Shown: positions 38,621 to 49,058 of the stretch, piece after piece
How positions within the stretch are numbered: the stretch's first letter is position 1
How the letters are laid out: each line of letters starts with the position of its first letter
DNA from: Lysobacter sp. K5869
GTDB lineage: Bacteria > Pseudomonadota > Gammaproteobacteria > Xanthomonadales > Xanthomonadaceae
Direction of reading: 5' to 3'
Length of the DNA stretch: 64,000 nucleotides
Assembly (NCBI RefSeq): GCF_018847975.1
Contig: NZ_CP072597.1
Coordinates: forward strand, 3,201,001 to 3,265,000
Notes under the pieces: generated by a model
Told to the model about the DNA's origin: nothing
Seen by the model: the letters and a program-made list of their open reading frames with translations, nothing else
Databases searched by the model: none
Position numbers and translations under genes: made by a program

Positions 38621-40681
38621 TCAGAAAATCGCCGACAGCGCCAGGTCGATCAGCTTGATCGCGGCGAACGGCAGCAGCACGCCGCCGAGGCCGTAGACCA
38701 GCATGTTCCGGCGCAGCAGCGCGACCGCGGTGGCGGGCTTGAAGCGCACGCCGGCCAGGGCCAGCGGGATCAGCGCGGGGATGATGATCGCGTTGAAGAT
38801 CAGCGCGGCCAGCACCGCGTTGGTCGGGCTCGACAGGTGCATGATGTTGAGCGCGGCCATCTGCGGAATCGCTGCGGCGAACAGCGCCGGCAGGATCGCG
38901 AAGTACTTAGACACGTCGTTGGCCAGCGAGAACGTGGTCAGCGCGCCGCGGGTGATGAGCTGCTGCTTGCCGACTTCGACCACCGCCAGCAGCTTGGCCG
39001 GATCCGAATCCAGATCGACCATGTTGCCGGCTTCCTTGGCCGCCTGCGTGCCGGAGTTCATCGCCAGACCGACGTCGGCCTGCGCCAGCGCCGGGGCGTC
39101 GTTGGTGCCGTCGCCGACCATCGCGACCAGACGGCCGCCGGCTTGCTCGGCGCGGATGCGGGCGAGCTTGTCCTCGGGCCGGGCTTCGGCGATGTAATCG
39201 TCCACGCCCGCTTCGGCGGCGATGGCGGCGGCGGTGAGCGGGTTGTCGCCGGTGATCATCACCGTGCGCACGCCCATCGCCCGCAACCGCGCGAAGCGTT
39301 CCTTGACGCCGTGCTTGACCACGTCCGACAGCTCGACCACGCCGAGCACGTAACGCCCTTCGGCCACCACCAGCGGGGTGGCGCCGCCGCGCGCGACTTG
39401 TTCGATGCGCGCGGCCAGTTCCGCGGCGACGTCGCCGCCGAGCGAGCGCACGTAGTTGCCGATGGCGTCGCCGGCGCCCTTGCGGATCGAACGCGCGCCG
39501 CCCGGATACTCCTCGGGCAGATCGACGCCGGACATGCGCGTCTGCGCGGTGAACTGCAGATAATCGGCGCGCTCGGGCTCCGGCACCGCGCTGTGCTGCT
39601 CGCGCGCCAGACGCACGATGGACTTGCCTTCCGGGGTGGGATCGGCGAGCGAGGCGAGCAGGGCGGCGTCGCGCAGTTGCGAGCGGTCGACGCCGGCGAG
39701 CGGATGGAACGCGGTGGCCTGACGGTCGCCGTGGGTGATGGTGCCGGTCTTGTCGAGCAGCAGCACGTCGACGTCGCCGGCCACTTCCACCGCCTTGCCC
39801 GACTTCGCCAACACGTTGGCCGAGAGCGCGCGGTTCATGCCGGCGATGCCGATCGCCGGGAGCAGGCCGCCGATGGTGGTCGGGATCAGGCAGACCAACA
39901 GCGCGATCAGCAGCAGCGGGTCGAGCTTGGCGCCGACGAACTGGGCGAAGAACGGCAGCGTGGCGACCACGATCAGGAAGGTCAGCGTCATCGCCGCCAG
40001 CAGCATGGTCAGGGCGATTTCGTTCGGCGTCTTCTGCCGGTTGGCGCCTTCCACCAGCGCGATCATGCGGTCGAGGAAGCTCTGGCCGGGTTCGGCGCTG
40101 ACTTCCACCACGATCTCGTCCGACAGCACCTTGGTGCCGCCGATCACGCCGGAGCGGTCGGTGCCGGCCTCGCGCAGCACCGGCGCGGATTCGCCGGTGA
40201 CCGCCGATTCGTTGATCGTGGCCAGACCCTTGACGATTTCGCCGTCGGCCGGAATCAACTCGCCGGCCGAGACGATGACGCGGTCGCCGGGCTTGAGCGT
40301 CGAAGCGGCGACGCGGGTTTCGTTGCGGCCGACGGTGTCGAGCTTTCGCGCCACCAGATCGCGGCGGGCGGCGCGCAGGGACGCCGCCTGACCGCGGCCG
40401 CGCGCTTCGGCGACGGCTTCGGCGAAGTTGGCGAACAGCACGGTCACGAACAAGATCACCGTGACCGCGGCGCCGAACGCGGTGTTGCCCGGGACGAACA
40501 GCGTGATCAGCGCCGACAGCACGGTGCCGAGCAAGACCACGGCCATGATCGGGCTGCGCACGGCGTGGTGCGGAGCGAGTTTGACGAAGGATTCGCGGAT
40601 CGCCGCGCGGAAACCGGCGGCGTCGAGGCCGGCGACGGCGCCGCTGCGGCGCTGGGCGCCCAAGTGTGTGTTGTTGTTCAT
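38621..40681 (-). CDS. kdpB: KdpB, P-type ATPase catalytic subunit of potassium uptake
   Basis: This 686-residue P-type ATPase hydrolyses ATP to drive potassium import. The actuator motif TGES is at 162-165. The phosphorylation site is Asp310 in [12 protein letters not shown]. The hinge motif [16 protein letters not shown] and the C-terminal membrane helices are complete. The start is [12 protein letters not shown], 11 bp after kdpA. Confidence 0.97.
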   Translation of the reverse strand: MNNNTHLGAQRRSGAVAGLDAAGFRAAIRESFVKLAPHHAVRSPIMAVVLLGTVLSALITLFVPGNTAFGAAVTVILFVTVLFANFAEAVAEARGRGQAASLRAARRDLVARKLDTVGRNETRVAASTLKPGDRVIVSAGELIPADGEIVKGLATINESAVTGESAPVLREAGTDRSGVIGGTKVLSDEIVVEVSAEPGQSFLDRMIALVEGANRQKTPNEIALTMLLAAMTLTFLIVVATLPFFAQFVGAKLDPLLLIALLVCLIPTTIGGLLPAIGIAGMNRALSANVLAKSGKAVEVAGDVDVLLLDKTGTITHGDRQATAFHPLAGVDRSQLRDAALLASLADPTPEGKSIVRLAREQHSAVPEPERADYLQFTAQTRMSGVDLPEEYPGGARSIRKGAGDAIGNYVRSLGGDVAAELAARIEQVARGGATPLVVAEGRYVLGVVELSDVVKHGVKERFARLRAMGVRTVMITGDNPLTAAAIAAEAGVDDYIAEARPEDKLARIRAEQAGGRLVAMVGDGTNDAPALAQADVGLAMNSGTQAAKEAGNMVDLDSDPAKLLAVVEVGKQQLITRGALTTFSLANDVSKYFAILPALFAAAIPQMAALNIMHLSSPTNAVLAALIFNAIIIPALIPLALAGVRFKPATAVALLRRNMLVYGLGGVLLPFAAIKLIDLALSAIF

Positions 40682-40692
40682 AAGGCTTTACC

Positions 40693-42411
40693 TCACAGAG
40701 CCTTGGCCGCGAGCGTCAGATGGTCGGCGATCGGGCCGAGCACCAACGCGGGCATGAATTGCAGGACGGTCAGGATCACGATCACCGCGATCAAGGTCAG
40801 GGCGAACGTCGGCGTTTCCGCATGCAGGGTGCCGCCGCTTTCCGGCGCCACGCGTTTGCGCGAAAGCAGGCCGGCGACGGCGAGCGGCACGATCAGCGCG
40901 GGGTAGCGGCCCAGCGCCAGCACCGCGGCGCAGCTGAGGTTCCACCAGTACGTGGCGTCGCCCAAGCCCTCGAAACCCGAACCGTTGTTGGCGAATGCCG
41001 AGGTGTACTCGTAGAACACCTGGCCGATGCCGTGGAAGCCGGGATTGGAGTTGCCGGTGATCGAGGGAATCGCCAGGGTGATCGCGCTGAAGCCCAACAC
41101 CACCAGCGGTTGCAGCAGGATCAGCAACGCCAGCAGGCGCACTTCGGGCGCTTCGATCTTGCGGCCGAACAGTTCCGGCGTGCGGCCGGTCATCAAGCCG
41201 GCAAGGAACACCGACAGCAGCAGATACACCAGGAACTGCTGCAGGCCGCAGCCGATGCCGCCCCAGATCGCGTTGATCAGCATGTTGACCATCGCCATGC
41301 CGCCGGTCAGCGGCGCCAGCGAGTCGTGCATGGCGTTGACCGAGCCGTTGCTGCTTTGCGTGGTCAGCGCCGACCACAGCGCCGAATCGCTGGCGCCGAA
41401 GCGGGTTTCCTTGCCTTCCATCAGCGCGATGTCGGTGGTGGTGGCCGAATGCGCTTCCGACCACACCGACAAGCCGGTGGAGACCGTGGACATCAGCAAC
41501 ATGCTGCCGAACACCAGCGCGGTGAGCTTACGCCGGCCGGTGAACGGGCCGATCATGAAGGTCACCGCGACCGGAATCAGGATCAGCGCGAGGGTTTCGA
41601 TCAGGTTGGAGAACGGCGTCGGATTTTCCAGCGCGACCGTGCTGTTGGGGCCGTACCAGCCGCCGCCGTTGGTGCCGAGTTGCTTCGCGGCGACCATGGC
41701 CGCGACAGGCCCTACAGGAATCTTCTGTGCTTTCAGCTCGACGCTTTGATCGAGCGGCGAAACAGTCGCGCCGCCCTGCAACGTCGACGGCACGCCCTGC
41801 CACGTCAGCAACAGCGCCCACAGCAAGCACAGCGGAATCATGAAGCGCAGCGTGGCGCGGGTCACGTCGGCCCAGTAATTGCCGAGGTCGCGGGTCTCGC
41901 CTTCGCGCGCCGGCGCGGCGGAATTCGCCATCGCCTGACGGCCGCCGAACAAGCCGCGCAGGGTCGCCGCGACGATCGCCAAGCCCATCATCGGCGTCAC
42001 CACCTGCAGGCCGACGATGCCGACCATCTGCGACAGATAGCTCAGCTGCGCCTGACCGGAGTAGTGCTGCTGGTTGGTGTTGGTGAGGAAGGACACCATG
42101 GTGTGCAGCGCGGTGTCCCAGCGCATGTTGGGCGCGGCGTCGGGATTGAACGGCAGCCAGGCCTGGGTCATGAACAAGGCCCACACCAGCACGGCCAGCA
42201 CGGCGTTGCTGAGCAAGAACGCCAGCGCGTAGCCGCGCCAGCTCATGCCGCGCGACGGGTCGGTGCCGAGCGCGCGGTAGATCGCGCGCTCCAGCGGCAG
42301 GAACAGCGGGTCCAGGCGCGAGCGGTCGCCGCGCATGACCCGCGCCAGATACAAGCCCAGCGGCCAACCCAGGCCGATGGCGAGCGCGAATACGAGGAAG
42401 ATTTCGATCAT
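40693..42411 (-). CDS. kdpA: KdpA, potassium-binding channel-like subunit
   Basis: This 572-residue membrane protein carries the potassium selectivity path; it belongs to the superfamily of potassium transporters with four pore loops. Recognisable blocks are NTNQQHYSGQAQLSYLSQM, KQLGTNGGGWYGPNS, NAIWGGIGCGLQQFLVYLLL and YTSAFANNGSGFEGLG. Two starts are possible: the ATG used here (MIEIFLVFALAIGLGWPLG) or a GTG three codons upstream (42420). Neither has a strong ribosome binding site, and the ATG gives the usual KdpA N-terminus. It follows kdpF after 131 bp. Confidence 0.95.
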   Translation of the reverse strand: MIEIFLVFALAIGLGWPLGLYLARVMRGDRSRLDPLFLPLERAIYRALGTDPSRGMSWRGYALAFLLSNAVLAVLVWALFMTQAWLPFNPDAAPNMRWDTALHTMVSFLTNTNQQHYSGQAQLSYLSQMVGIVGLQVVTPMMGLAIVAATLRGLFGGRQAMANSAAPAREGETRDLGNYWADVTRATLRFMIPLCLLWALLLTWQGVPSTLQGGATVSPLDQSVELKAQKIPVGPVAAMVAAKQLGTNGGGWYGPNSTVALENPTPFSNLIETLALILIPVAVTFMIGPFTGRRKLTALVFGSMLLMSTVSTGLSVWSEAHSATTTDIALMEGKETRFGASDSALWSALTTQSSNGSVNAMHDSLAPLTGGMAMVNMLINAIWGGIGCGLQQFLVYLLLSVFLAGLMTGRTPELFGRKIEAPEVRLLALLILLQPLVVLGFSAITLAIPSITGNSNPGFHGIGQVFYEYTSAFANNGSGFEGLGDATYWWNLSCAAVLALGRYPALIVPLAVAGLLSRKRVAPESGGTLHAETPTFALTLIAVIVILTVLQFMPALVLGPIADHLTLAAKAL

Positions 42412-42542
42412 GACGAACACCGGACGGTGATGAGGGCGGCGCCGCGCATCCGGCGCGGCGACGGCCCAGCGCGCGACCGCTCAAGCGGCGGTCGCGCTAA
42501 GGAGTGGAACCGCGGCGCGTTCCTCGCGCCGCGGGCGCGCCG

Positions 42543-42635
42543 TCAAAAATCCTCGGGGCGCAGCACGACGTAGAGCAGGTACGCGGCGGCCACCAGGACC
42601 GAAATCGCGCACAGCATCGAGAGCCAGCCGGGCAT
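42543..42635 (-). CDS. kdpF: KdpF, small stabilising subunit (30 residues)
   Basis: A short frame reads MPGWLSMLCAISVLVAAAYL followed by LYVVLRPEDF. It is a single hydrophobic helix ending in a short polar tail, like KdpF proteins. AGGAG lies 9 nt upstream of the ATG. It sits where kdpF belongs, upstream of kdpA on the same strand, and 14 bp after the porin gene. KdpF stabilises the KdpABC complex in the membrane. Its small size makes it easy to miss. Confidence 0.85.
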   Translation of the reverse strand: MPGWLSMLCAISVLVAAAYLLYVVLRPEDF

Positions 42636-42649
42636 GGTCGTGTCTCCTG

Positions 42650-43411
42650 TCAGAAGGACGCCTGGATCGCGGCTTCCACGCGCGAGCCGGCCAGGGAATC
42701 GCCGAAGATCCGCTCGGCGTTGCGGTCGGTGCCGTGCGCGGTCAGGCGCAGCTCGAACGGCGCCTTGAACGCCCAGATCGCGCTGAGCTGGCCGTGGGTG
42801 TAGCTGCGGTCGTAGACGTCGTCGAGGAAGTAGTGGCCGACCGCGGCCTCGAAGCGCAACGCATCGTTGACCGGGAAGCGCGCGCCGAGCTGCGAATAGA
42901 CGCCGCGGTCCTTGCTGCCGAGCGCTTCGTTGGAATACGCCAGCGACAGCCAGTAGTTGTCGCGATAGGTCACCGTGCCGTTGAGCTCGGTCCAGTTCAG
43001 ATCGACCGTGGTGGACGGATAGCGGTAGTGCAGGACGTTGACGTCGAGCGCCCAGTCCGGCGCGATCTTGCCGGCCCAGCCGACGGTGAAGTCGAGTTCG
43101 CTGCTGGCGTGGGTTTCAGGCGCGAATTCGACGCCCGAGCCCCACACCGAGGCATAGAAGCCGCTGCGGTGCGCGGCCTTGAAGCCGACTTGCGCGGCCG
43201 GGTCGCCCTGGCTCTGCGAGCTGCCGCGCCAGACGTAGTCGCTGGTCAGCGCGGCCGAGCCGCTGAGAGTGAAAGCGGGCGGCTCTGACGAGCGCGTTTC
43301 TTCGGCCTGCGCGTTCGCGCCCAGCGCGAGCAGGCCGAGGCCGGCGCAAGCGGCCAGCAGCAAGGGCGCGGCGGCTTCGCGGCGGCGGAACAGGTGATGC
43401 GACGACGACAT
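42650..43411 (-). CDS. TorF-family putative outer membrane porin
   Basis: This 253-residue protein has a signal peptide ending ANAQA (about residue 36). The mature part is made of alternating beta-strands, with the family opening GSAALTSDYVWRGSSQSQGD typical of the TorF/Gcw_chp group. It ends with AAIQASF, a terminal Phe as in outer membrane barrels. The stop lies 14 bp before kdpF, so this gene probably heads the kdpFABC transcript, which links the porin to potassium uptake. Its substrate is not known. Confidence 0.85.
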   Translation of the reverse strand: MSSSHHLFRRREAAAPLLLAACAGLGLLALGANAQAEETRSSEPPAFTLSGSAALTSDYVWRGSSQSQGDPAAQVGFKAAHRSGFYASVWGSGVEFAPETHASSELDFTVGWAGKIAPDWALDVNVLHYRYPSTTVDLNWTELNGTVTYRDNYWLSLAYSNEALGSKDRGVYSQLGARFPVNDALRFEAAVGHYFLDDVYDRSYTHGQLSAIWAFKAPFELRLTAHGTDRNAERIFGDSLAGSRVEAAIQASF

Positions 43412-43561
43412 GGAAGTATCCGGGAAGGAGCGTACGAGGCCGGTTCGGCCACGTGTTCATTCTCGGAAGGGCGGGCGTAAAGCCGCTATTTCGTGATCGG
43501 CGTCGTTGCGTAAATTCGGCGTAAAAGATCGCGCCGGCGGCGTAAATGCGGGCAGTGTTCC

Positions 43562-43730
43562 TGTAGGAGCGGCGTGAGCGGCGACCAACCGAAGCGACGA
43601 AATACCACGCCTGTCGCCGAAGACCGGCAACTGTACGCGCGTCGGAGGCTACGACCGATTGTTTTCGGCTTCGGCGACAGCGCATTGGTGCGTCGCTTCG
43701 GTTGGTCGCGGCTCACGCCGCTCCTACAGG
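43562..43730. repeat. REP-like pair with 38-bp near-perfect inverted ends
   Basis: 43562-43599 and 43691-43728 are reverse complements with one mismatch over 38 bp; both contain the TGTAGGAGCGGCGTGAGC core. It lies upstream of the porin/kdp operon and directly downstream of the hydrolase gene, and fills most of the gap 43412-43733. I see no gene in the gap. Confidence 0.88.
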
Positions 43731-43733
43731 GAG

Positions 43734-44583
43734 CTAGCGCAACAACGCGGCGACCACAGCATCAGGCCGCTTCATCCACGCGAAATGATCGGCCGCAACG
43801 CCCAACTCCCGCGCACCCAGCTCCACCGCTTCGACCTGCGCCAGCGGCAACTTGCCGAGCAAAAAATCCTGCGAGGCGCGCGGCACCAGCCAATCCTCGA
43901 CCATGCGCACCGCGCGCGCGTCCACGCGCACCTGCGCCATGCCGGCCTCGATGTCCGCCTCGACGCCGCGCGCCGCGTACACGCCGCTCAACGCGGTGCG
44001 GCCCCAGTCGCGGATCAGGCTGCGCGCTTCGGTGCCGCCGAAACCGATGCGGCGGCCGGGCAGGGTGCCGTTGACCCGCGCCAGCCACGGCAGGAAGCGA
44101 TAGATCAGCGGCATCGCCAGACGCGTCGGCATCGGCCACGTCGGCCAATACGGCGCGCCGCTGGCGACCAGCCACAGCGAAGTCGGAATGTTCGGATCGC
44201 CGCTCAACGCGGCCAGCCCGAGGCGCATGCAGGCCATCTGCCCGCCGAGGCTGTGGCCGCCGACGATGCGCGGCACGCCCGGCAGCAGCGCGGCGACTTC
44301 GGCGTCGCTGACCGGCAGATCGTCGAGCAGCAGTTCGCGATAGCCCCAATCGTTGTCGCGGCTGGCGCGCAGGTTGCTGCTGCCGTTGCCGCGCCATTCG
44401 TGCACGAACACGGCGATGCCGCGCGCGGCCAGCGCGTCGGCGAAGGCTTGGTAATGGCGCGCGGCCACGCCCAGCGCCGGCAGCCACAACAGGCTGGCGC
44501 TGGGAGCGGGCGGAATCGTGCAGGCCAACGACCAGCGATAGCCGTCGCCGGAGGCCAGCGAGCGTTGTTCGATGCGCGTCGGC

Positions 44584-44591
<8 letters not shown>
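43734..44591 (-). CDS. Alpha/beta-hydrolase fold protein
   Basis: This 285-residue hydrolase has the nucleophile elbow GGHSLGG (Ser114). An oxyanion-region segment WRGNGSS is present, and a late histidine lies in ADHFAWM. There is no signal peptide, so it is cytosolic. It resembles serine-aminopeptidase/lysophospholipase-like hydrolases, but the substrate cannot be told. Its start overlaps the thiD stop by 8 bp, so the two are translated together, which may mean a link to thiamine metabolism or simple packing. Its stop codon lies next to a REP-like element. Confidence 0.82.
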
Positions 44592-45396
<805 letters not shown>

Positions 45397-45451
45397 GGCG
45401 CAAGCGTAGCGAAAAGCGCCCGGCGCGGCAGTGCGGGCTTGGGCGCGATGC

Positions 45452-46138
45452 TCAGGCCGCGGCGGCGGACGCGGTCGCGCGCCGGCGGACGATCAGGTCG
45501 CGGATCGTCCACCCGGCCAGCGCCAACGCCGCCAGCGCCATCAGCGGGTCCAGGAACACGCAGATCAGGCGTCCGAACCACGCCCATTCGGTCTGCGCGC
45601 TGCCGGTGGCCTTCGGGTGCAGGCCGATGTGCAGGCGCGTCGGCACGCCCGCCAGTTCCGGCACCGGCCGCGTTACCTGCGCTTGCAGCCGGTACCAGCC
45701 CGGTCGCGCGGAGAAACTGGTTACGGTGCGGAAGAAATCGTCGCTGCCCCAGCCGCTCAAGCCGTCGGCGACGGGTTCGCCCTGGGCGACGACGCGGCCG
45801 CTGTCGATCTCGCTCAGCGACCAGCGCAGCGGCACCGCCACGCCTTCGGACACCGGCTGGCCGTCGCGCAGCACCGGCGCTTCGAGCAGTTCGCGCAAAC
45901 GTTGCCCGTCGCCCGCTGGTTTGCGGAAAACCAATTGCATCTGATAGTGGTCGCGCGCGCGCAGGCGGATGCGCTGGTCGATCGCGCCGCCGTCGGCGAC
46001 CGCGAGCGGCGCGTCCAGCGGCGAGGCCTGCAAATCGTCGGCCCAGTACTCGAACCCGATCCGCGCCAGCAGCAACACGGCGAATGCCGCCAGCGCGAAT
46101 CGCAGTGCCGTCGGTGACGTCCTTGTCGTCGCCTGCAT
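45452..46138 (-). CDS. Membrane-anchored protein of unknown function
   Basis: This 228-residue protein has one N-terminal hydrophobic segment (about 12-28) and a second near the C-terminus (about 190-213), followed by a basic tail (VRRRATAS). The intervening 150 residues look like a periplasmic beta-rich domain, with QMQLVFRKPAGDGQRLRELL and RPGWYRLQAQVTRPVPEL. I do not recognise the family with confidence. It begins 3 bp after the phoH stop and lies 55 bp upstream of thiD, all on one strand. Confidence 0.65.
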   Translation of the reverse strand: MQATTRTSPTALRFALAAFAVLLLARIGFEYWADDLQASPLDAPLAVADGGAIDQRIRLRARDHYQMQLVFRKPAGDGQRLRELLEAPVLRDGQPVSEGVAVPLRWSLSEIDSGRVVAQGEPVADGLSGWGSDDFFRTVTSFSARPGWYRLQAQVTRPVPELAGVPTRLHIGLHPKATGSAQTEWAWFGRLICVFLDPLMALAALALAGWTIRDLIVRRRATASAAAA

Positions 46139-46141
46139 CGT

Positions 46142-47539
46142 TTACAGCACTTCCGAAGCGTAATCGGCCAGACGCGAACGCTCGCCGCGGCGCAAGGTGA
46201 CGTGCGCGCTGTGCGCCCAGCCCTTGAAGCGGTCGACCGCGTAGGTCAGGCCCGAGGTGGTTTCGGTCAGGTACGGCGTATCGATCTGCTCGACGTTGCC
46301 CAGGCAGACGATCTTGGTGCCGGGGCCGGCGCGGGTGATCAGGGTCTTCATCTGCTTCGGGGTGAGGTTCTGCGCCTCGTCCAGAATCAGCCAGCGGCTG
46401 AGGAAGGTGCGGCCGCGCATGAAGTTCATCGAGCGGATCTTGATCCGCGAAGCGAGCAGGTCGTTGGTCGCCGCGCGGCCCCAGGCGCCGCCGTCCTGGT
46501 TGTGGGTCAGCACTTCCAGGTTGTCGGTCAGCGCGCCCATCCACGGGGTCATCTTTTCTTCCTCGGTGCCGGGCAGGAAGCCGATGTCCTCGCCGACGCT
46601 GACCGTGGCGCGGGTCATGATGATCTCGCGGTAGCGCTGCTGATCCATCGTCTGCGCCAGACCCGCGGCCAGCGCCAGCAAGGTCTTGCCGGTGCCGGCG
46701 GTGCCGAGCAGGGTGACGAAATCGATCTCCGGATCCATCAGCGCGTTGAGCGCGAAGTTCTGCTCGCGGTTGCGCGCGCTGATGCCCCACACCGCGTGCT
46801 GGTGATGGCGGAAGTCGTCGACGATCTGCAAGGTCACGCGCTCTTCGCCGACCTTGGTGACCTTGAGCTCGGACTCGTCGTCGCCCGGCAGGTACAGGAA
46901 CTGGTTCGGATACCAGTCGTCGTTCTCGGTGCGGCCGATCTCGTAGAAGGTGCGGCCCTTTTCGGTCCACGACTTCAGATCCTTGCCGTGGCGCTGCCAG
47001 AAATCCTCGGGCAGCGCGGTGGCGCCGGTGTAGAGCAGGCTGAAGTCGTCGAGCGCGCGATCGTTTTCGTAGTCTTCCGATACGATCCCGGCGATCGACG
47101 CCTTGATCCGCAGGTTGATGTCCTTGGACACCAGCACCACCGGCGCGCCCGGGTCGCTTTCCTTGAGCGCGAGCACCGCGCCGAGGATCTGGTTGTCCGG
47201 GATGACGGTGCCGAAGCGCTTGCCGGCGTCGAAGGAATCGGTCTGGAAGCGCAGCTTGCCGATGCTCTGCGCGCCGCGCAGTTGCAGCCCTTGCGGACGC
47301 ACCAGCGAGATCCCGCTGGAAATCTTGTCGGTGCCCTCGGCCTCGATCAGCTCGTTGAGGAAACGGCTGACCTGACGCGCGTTGCGGCTGGCTTCGGAGG
47401 TGCCTTTCTTGCCGTTGTCGAGCTCTTCGATGACCTGCATCGGCAGGTAGACGTCGTGCTCCTCGAATTTGAACAGCGCGGTGGGATCGTGCATCAGCAC
47501 GTTGGTATCCAGCACGTAGATGCGCTTGCTTCGTGTCAT
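46142..47539 (-). CDS. PhoH-family ATPase with N-terminal PIN domain
   Basis: This 465-residue protein has a PIN nuclease-like domain at 1-150 (YVLDTNVLMHDPTA, with Asp11) and a PhoH ATPase domain at about 255-460. Walker A GTAGTGKT is at 279-286 and the Walker B region reads WLILDEAQNLTP. PIN-PhoH (PhoH2-type) proteins have been described as RNA-unwinding ribonucleases. The start ATG has GGAG upstream and gives MTRSKRIYVLD; the longer frame would add 64 proline-rich residues. It is transcribed after bcp, 145 bp away. Confidence 0.9.
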   Translation of the reverse strand: MTRSKRIYVLDTNVLMHDPTALFKFEEHDVYLPMQVIEELDNGKKGTSEASRNARQVSRFLNELIEAEGTDKISSGISLVRPQGLQLRGAQSIGKLRFQTDSFDAGKRFGTVIPDNQILGAVLALKESDPGAPVVLVSKDINLRIKASIAGIVSEDYENDRALDDFSLLYTGATALPEDFWQRHGKDLKSWTEKGRTFYEIGRTENDDWYPNQFLYLPGDDESELKVTKVGEERVTLQIVDDFRHHQHAVWGISARNREQNFALNALMDPEIDFVTLLGTAGTGKTLLALAAGLAQTMDQQRYREIIMTRATVSVGEDIGFLPGTEEEKMTPWMGALTDNLEVLTHNQDGGAWGRAATNDLLASRIKIRSMNFMRGRTFLSRWLILDEAQNLTPKQMKTLITRAGPGTKIVCLGNVEQIDTPYLTETTSGLTYAVDRFKGWAHSAHVTLRRGERSRLADYASEVL

Positions 47540-47684
47540 CGACAACTCCGCGGGAGAGTGGCGTGGCGGCACGCCGGGGGAAAAGGAATCGGGTGGCTGC
47601 GCACCGGCGCGCAGGCGTGCGCGCACGGCGGCGCCGCCGTGGCCCGCGGGGCGGGACGGCGGCGCGTCGGGAAAAGGGGCGGCC

Positions 47685-48170
47685 TCACTGGGCGGCGTGT
47701 TCCTTGAGAGCGTCGAGTACGGCTTGCGCATGCCCGGCGACTTTCACCGGACGCCATGACTGCACGATGACGCCCTTGGGATCGATCAGGAAGGTGCTGC
47801 GCTCGATGCCCAGGTACTTGCGGCCGTACAGCGACTTTTCCTTGATCACGCCGAAGGCGTTGCACAAGGTTTCGTCCTTGTCGCTGATCAGGTCGAACTG
47901 GAAACCCTGCTTGGCGCAGAAGTTCTGGTGCGACTTGACCGAATCGCGCGACACGCCCAGCACCGTGGCGCCGAGCTTCTTGAACTTGGCCAGGTGGGCG
48001 TTGAAGTCGAGCCCTTCGGTGGTGCAGCCGGGCGTGCTGTCCTTCGGGTAGAAGTACAGCACCAGCCAGCCGCCGGCGTAGTCCTTGAGCTTGACCGTTT
48101 CGCCGCTGGACAGGGCCAGGTCGTAGTGGGGGGCTTTGCCGCCGTAAGCGCGATCGCCGGTGTCGAGCAT
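47685..48170 (-). CDS. bcp: Thioredoxin-dependent peroxiredoxin Bcp
   Basis: This 161-residue peroxiredoxin reduces hydroperoxides. The peroxidatic Cys49 lies in STPGCTTEG and a second Cys85 in NFCAKQG, at the right distance for a resolving cysteine of the atypical 2-Cys type. It starts 16 bp after the gcvR stop on the same strand, the same pairing as in E. coli and many gammaproteobacteria. Confidence 0.95.
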   Translation of the reverse strand: MLDTGDRAYGGKAPHYDLALSSGETVKLKDYAGGWLVLYFYPKDSTPGCTTEGLDFNAHLAKFKKLGATVLGVSRDSVKSHQNFCAKQGFQFDLISDKDETLCNAFGVIKEKSLYGRKYLGIERSTFLIDPKGVIVQSWRPVKVAGHAQAVLDALKEHAAQ

Positions 48171-48186
48171 GATGGGGAGCGTACCG

Positions 48187-48747
48187 TCAGAACTTCATCG
48201 GATCCATGATGGCGTCCAGGTTCAAGTGGTCGCAGAACTCGAGGAAATCGTCGCGCAGCGCGGCGATGTGCATGCTGGAAGGCACGCCGATCGTGATCTG
48301 GGCCGAGAACATGTCCGCCCCGGTCTGCATCGCGCGGTAGCGCGAGCAGTGCAGGCTTTCGATGGTGATGCCTTGGCGGTCGAAGAAGTCGGCCAGCTGG
48401 AACAGGATGCCGGGCTTGTCCGCGGCGACCACTTCGACGATGTAGGGCAGCAGGCTGGACTGCACCTGCTTGGCGCCGGTGCGGTACCACACTAGCTTGA
48501 GGCCTTCCTCGCGCTCGAGCCGGGCCATCATGGCTTCCAGCTTGGCCACCGAATCCCAGGACCCCTGGGCCAGCGCGGTCACCGACACGTCGCGGCCGAC
48601 CGTGGACAGGCGCGCGTCGACGAGATTGCAGCCCGAATCGGCGATCCGGCGCGTCACCGACAACAGCGGCGACTCCGGATGCGTCGTATAGGCGTTGATC
48701 AGGAGGTGGTTTTCGTTCGGCGACGGCCGGGAAGCGGAATCGGTCAA
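48187..48747 (-). CDS. gcvR: GcvR-like ACT-domain regulator of the glycine cleavage system
   Basis: This 186-residue protein has two ACT domains: one around NAYTTHPESPLLSVTRRI, the second around VEVVAADKPGILFQLADFF. GcvR opposes GcvA in control of gcv genes in enterobacteria; the role here is by homology. No ATG lies near the domain, and the TTG chosen gives LTDSASRPSPNENHLLINAY (first residue Met in the cell). The longer frame upstream is arginine/glycine-rich and probably not translated. Operon with bcp. Confidence 0.85.
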   Translation of the reverse strand: MTDSASRPSPNENHLLINAYTTHPESPLLSVTRRIADSGCNLVDARLSTVGRDVSVTALAQGSWDSVAKLEAMMARLEREEGLKLVWYRTGAKQVQSSLLPYIVEVVAADKPGILFQLADFFDRQGITIESLHCSRYRAMQTGADMFSAQITIGVPSSMHIAALRDDFLEFCDHLNLDAIMDPMKF

Positions 48748-49058
48748 GGCGGCGCCTGCAAGGGGAGCGATGTCGGCTCGGAGAATGAACGGCGGCCCGG
48801 ACGCGGGCAGCGACTGCGGGTCAGCATACTTGCCCGCGCTTTCGCGCCGCAAGTAACATCGCCCGGTGTATGGCCGTCCGGCGGCACGGTTTCGCGCCCG
48901 CAGGCCCGGCTTTGCGCAATACGTTTCGCAGTTCGGCTTCGGGACCGCCCCGACCGCGCCCGCGCCGGCCCCGCCGCGCCGGGTCCGCTCGCGGTCCCCG
49001 GGCCGTCCCGTCCGCCCCCAGCGTCCGTCCGCGGCCGCCACCTCTGATAGGTTCCACC
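48748..49058. other. Divergent gap between gcvR and dapA
   Basis: 311 bp contain the promoters of both genes. Long frames cross it in several registers because the sequence is about as GC-rich as the coding DNA, but none has a ribosome binding site or family resemblance. No terminator or clear operator was found. Confidence 0.5.

Noticed and set aside
45397..45451. TPP riboswitch before thiD
   Set aside because: The gap is only 55 bp and has no thi-box-like sequence.
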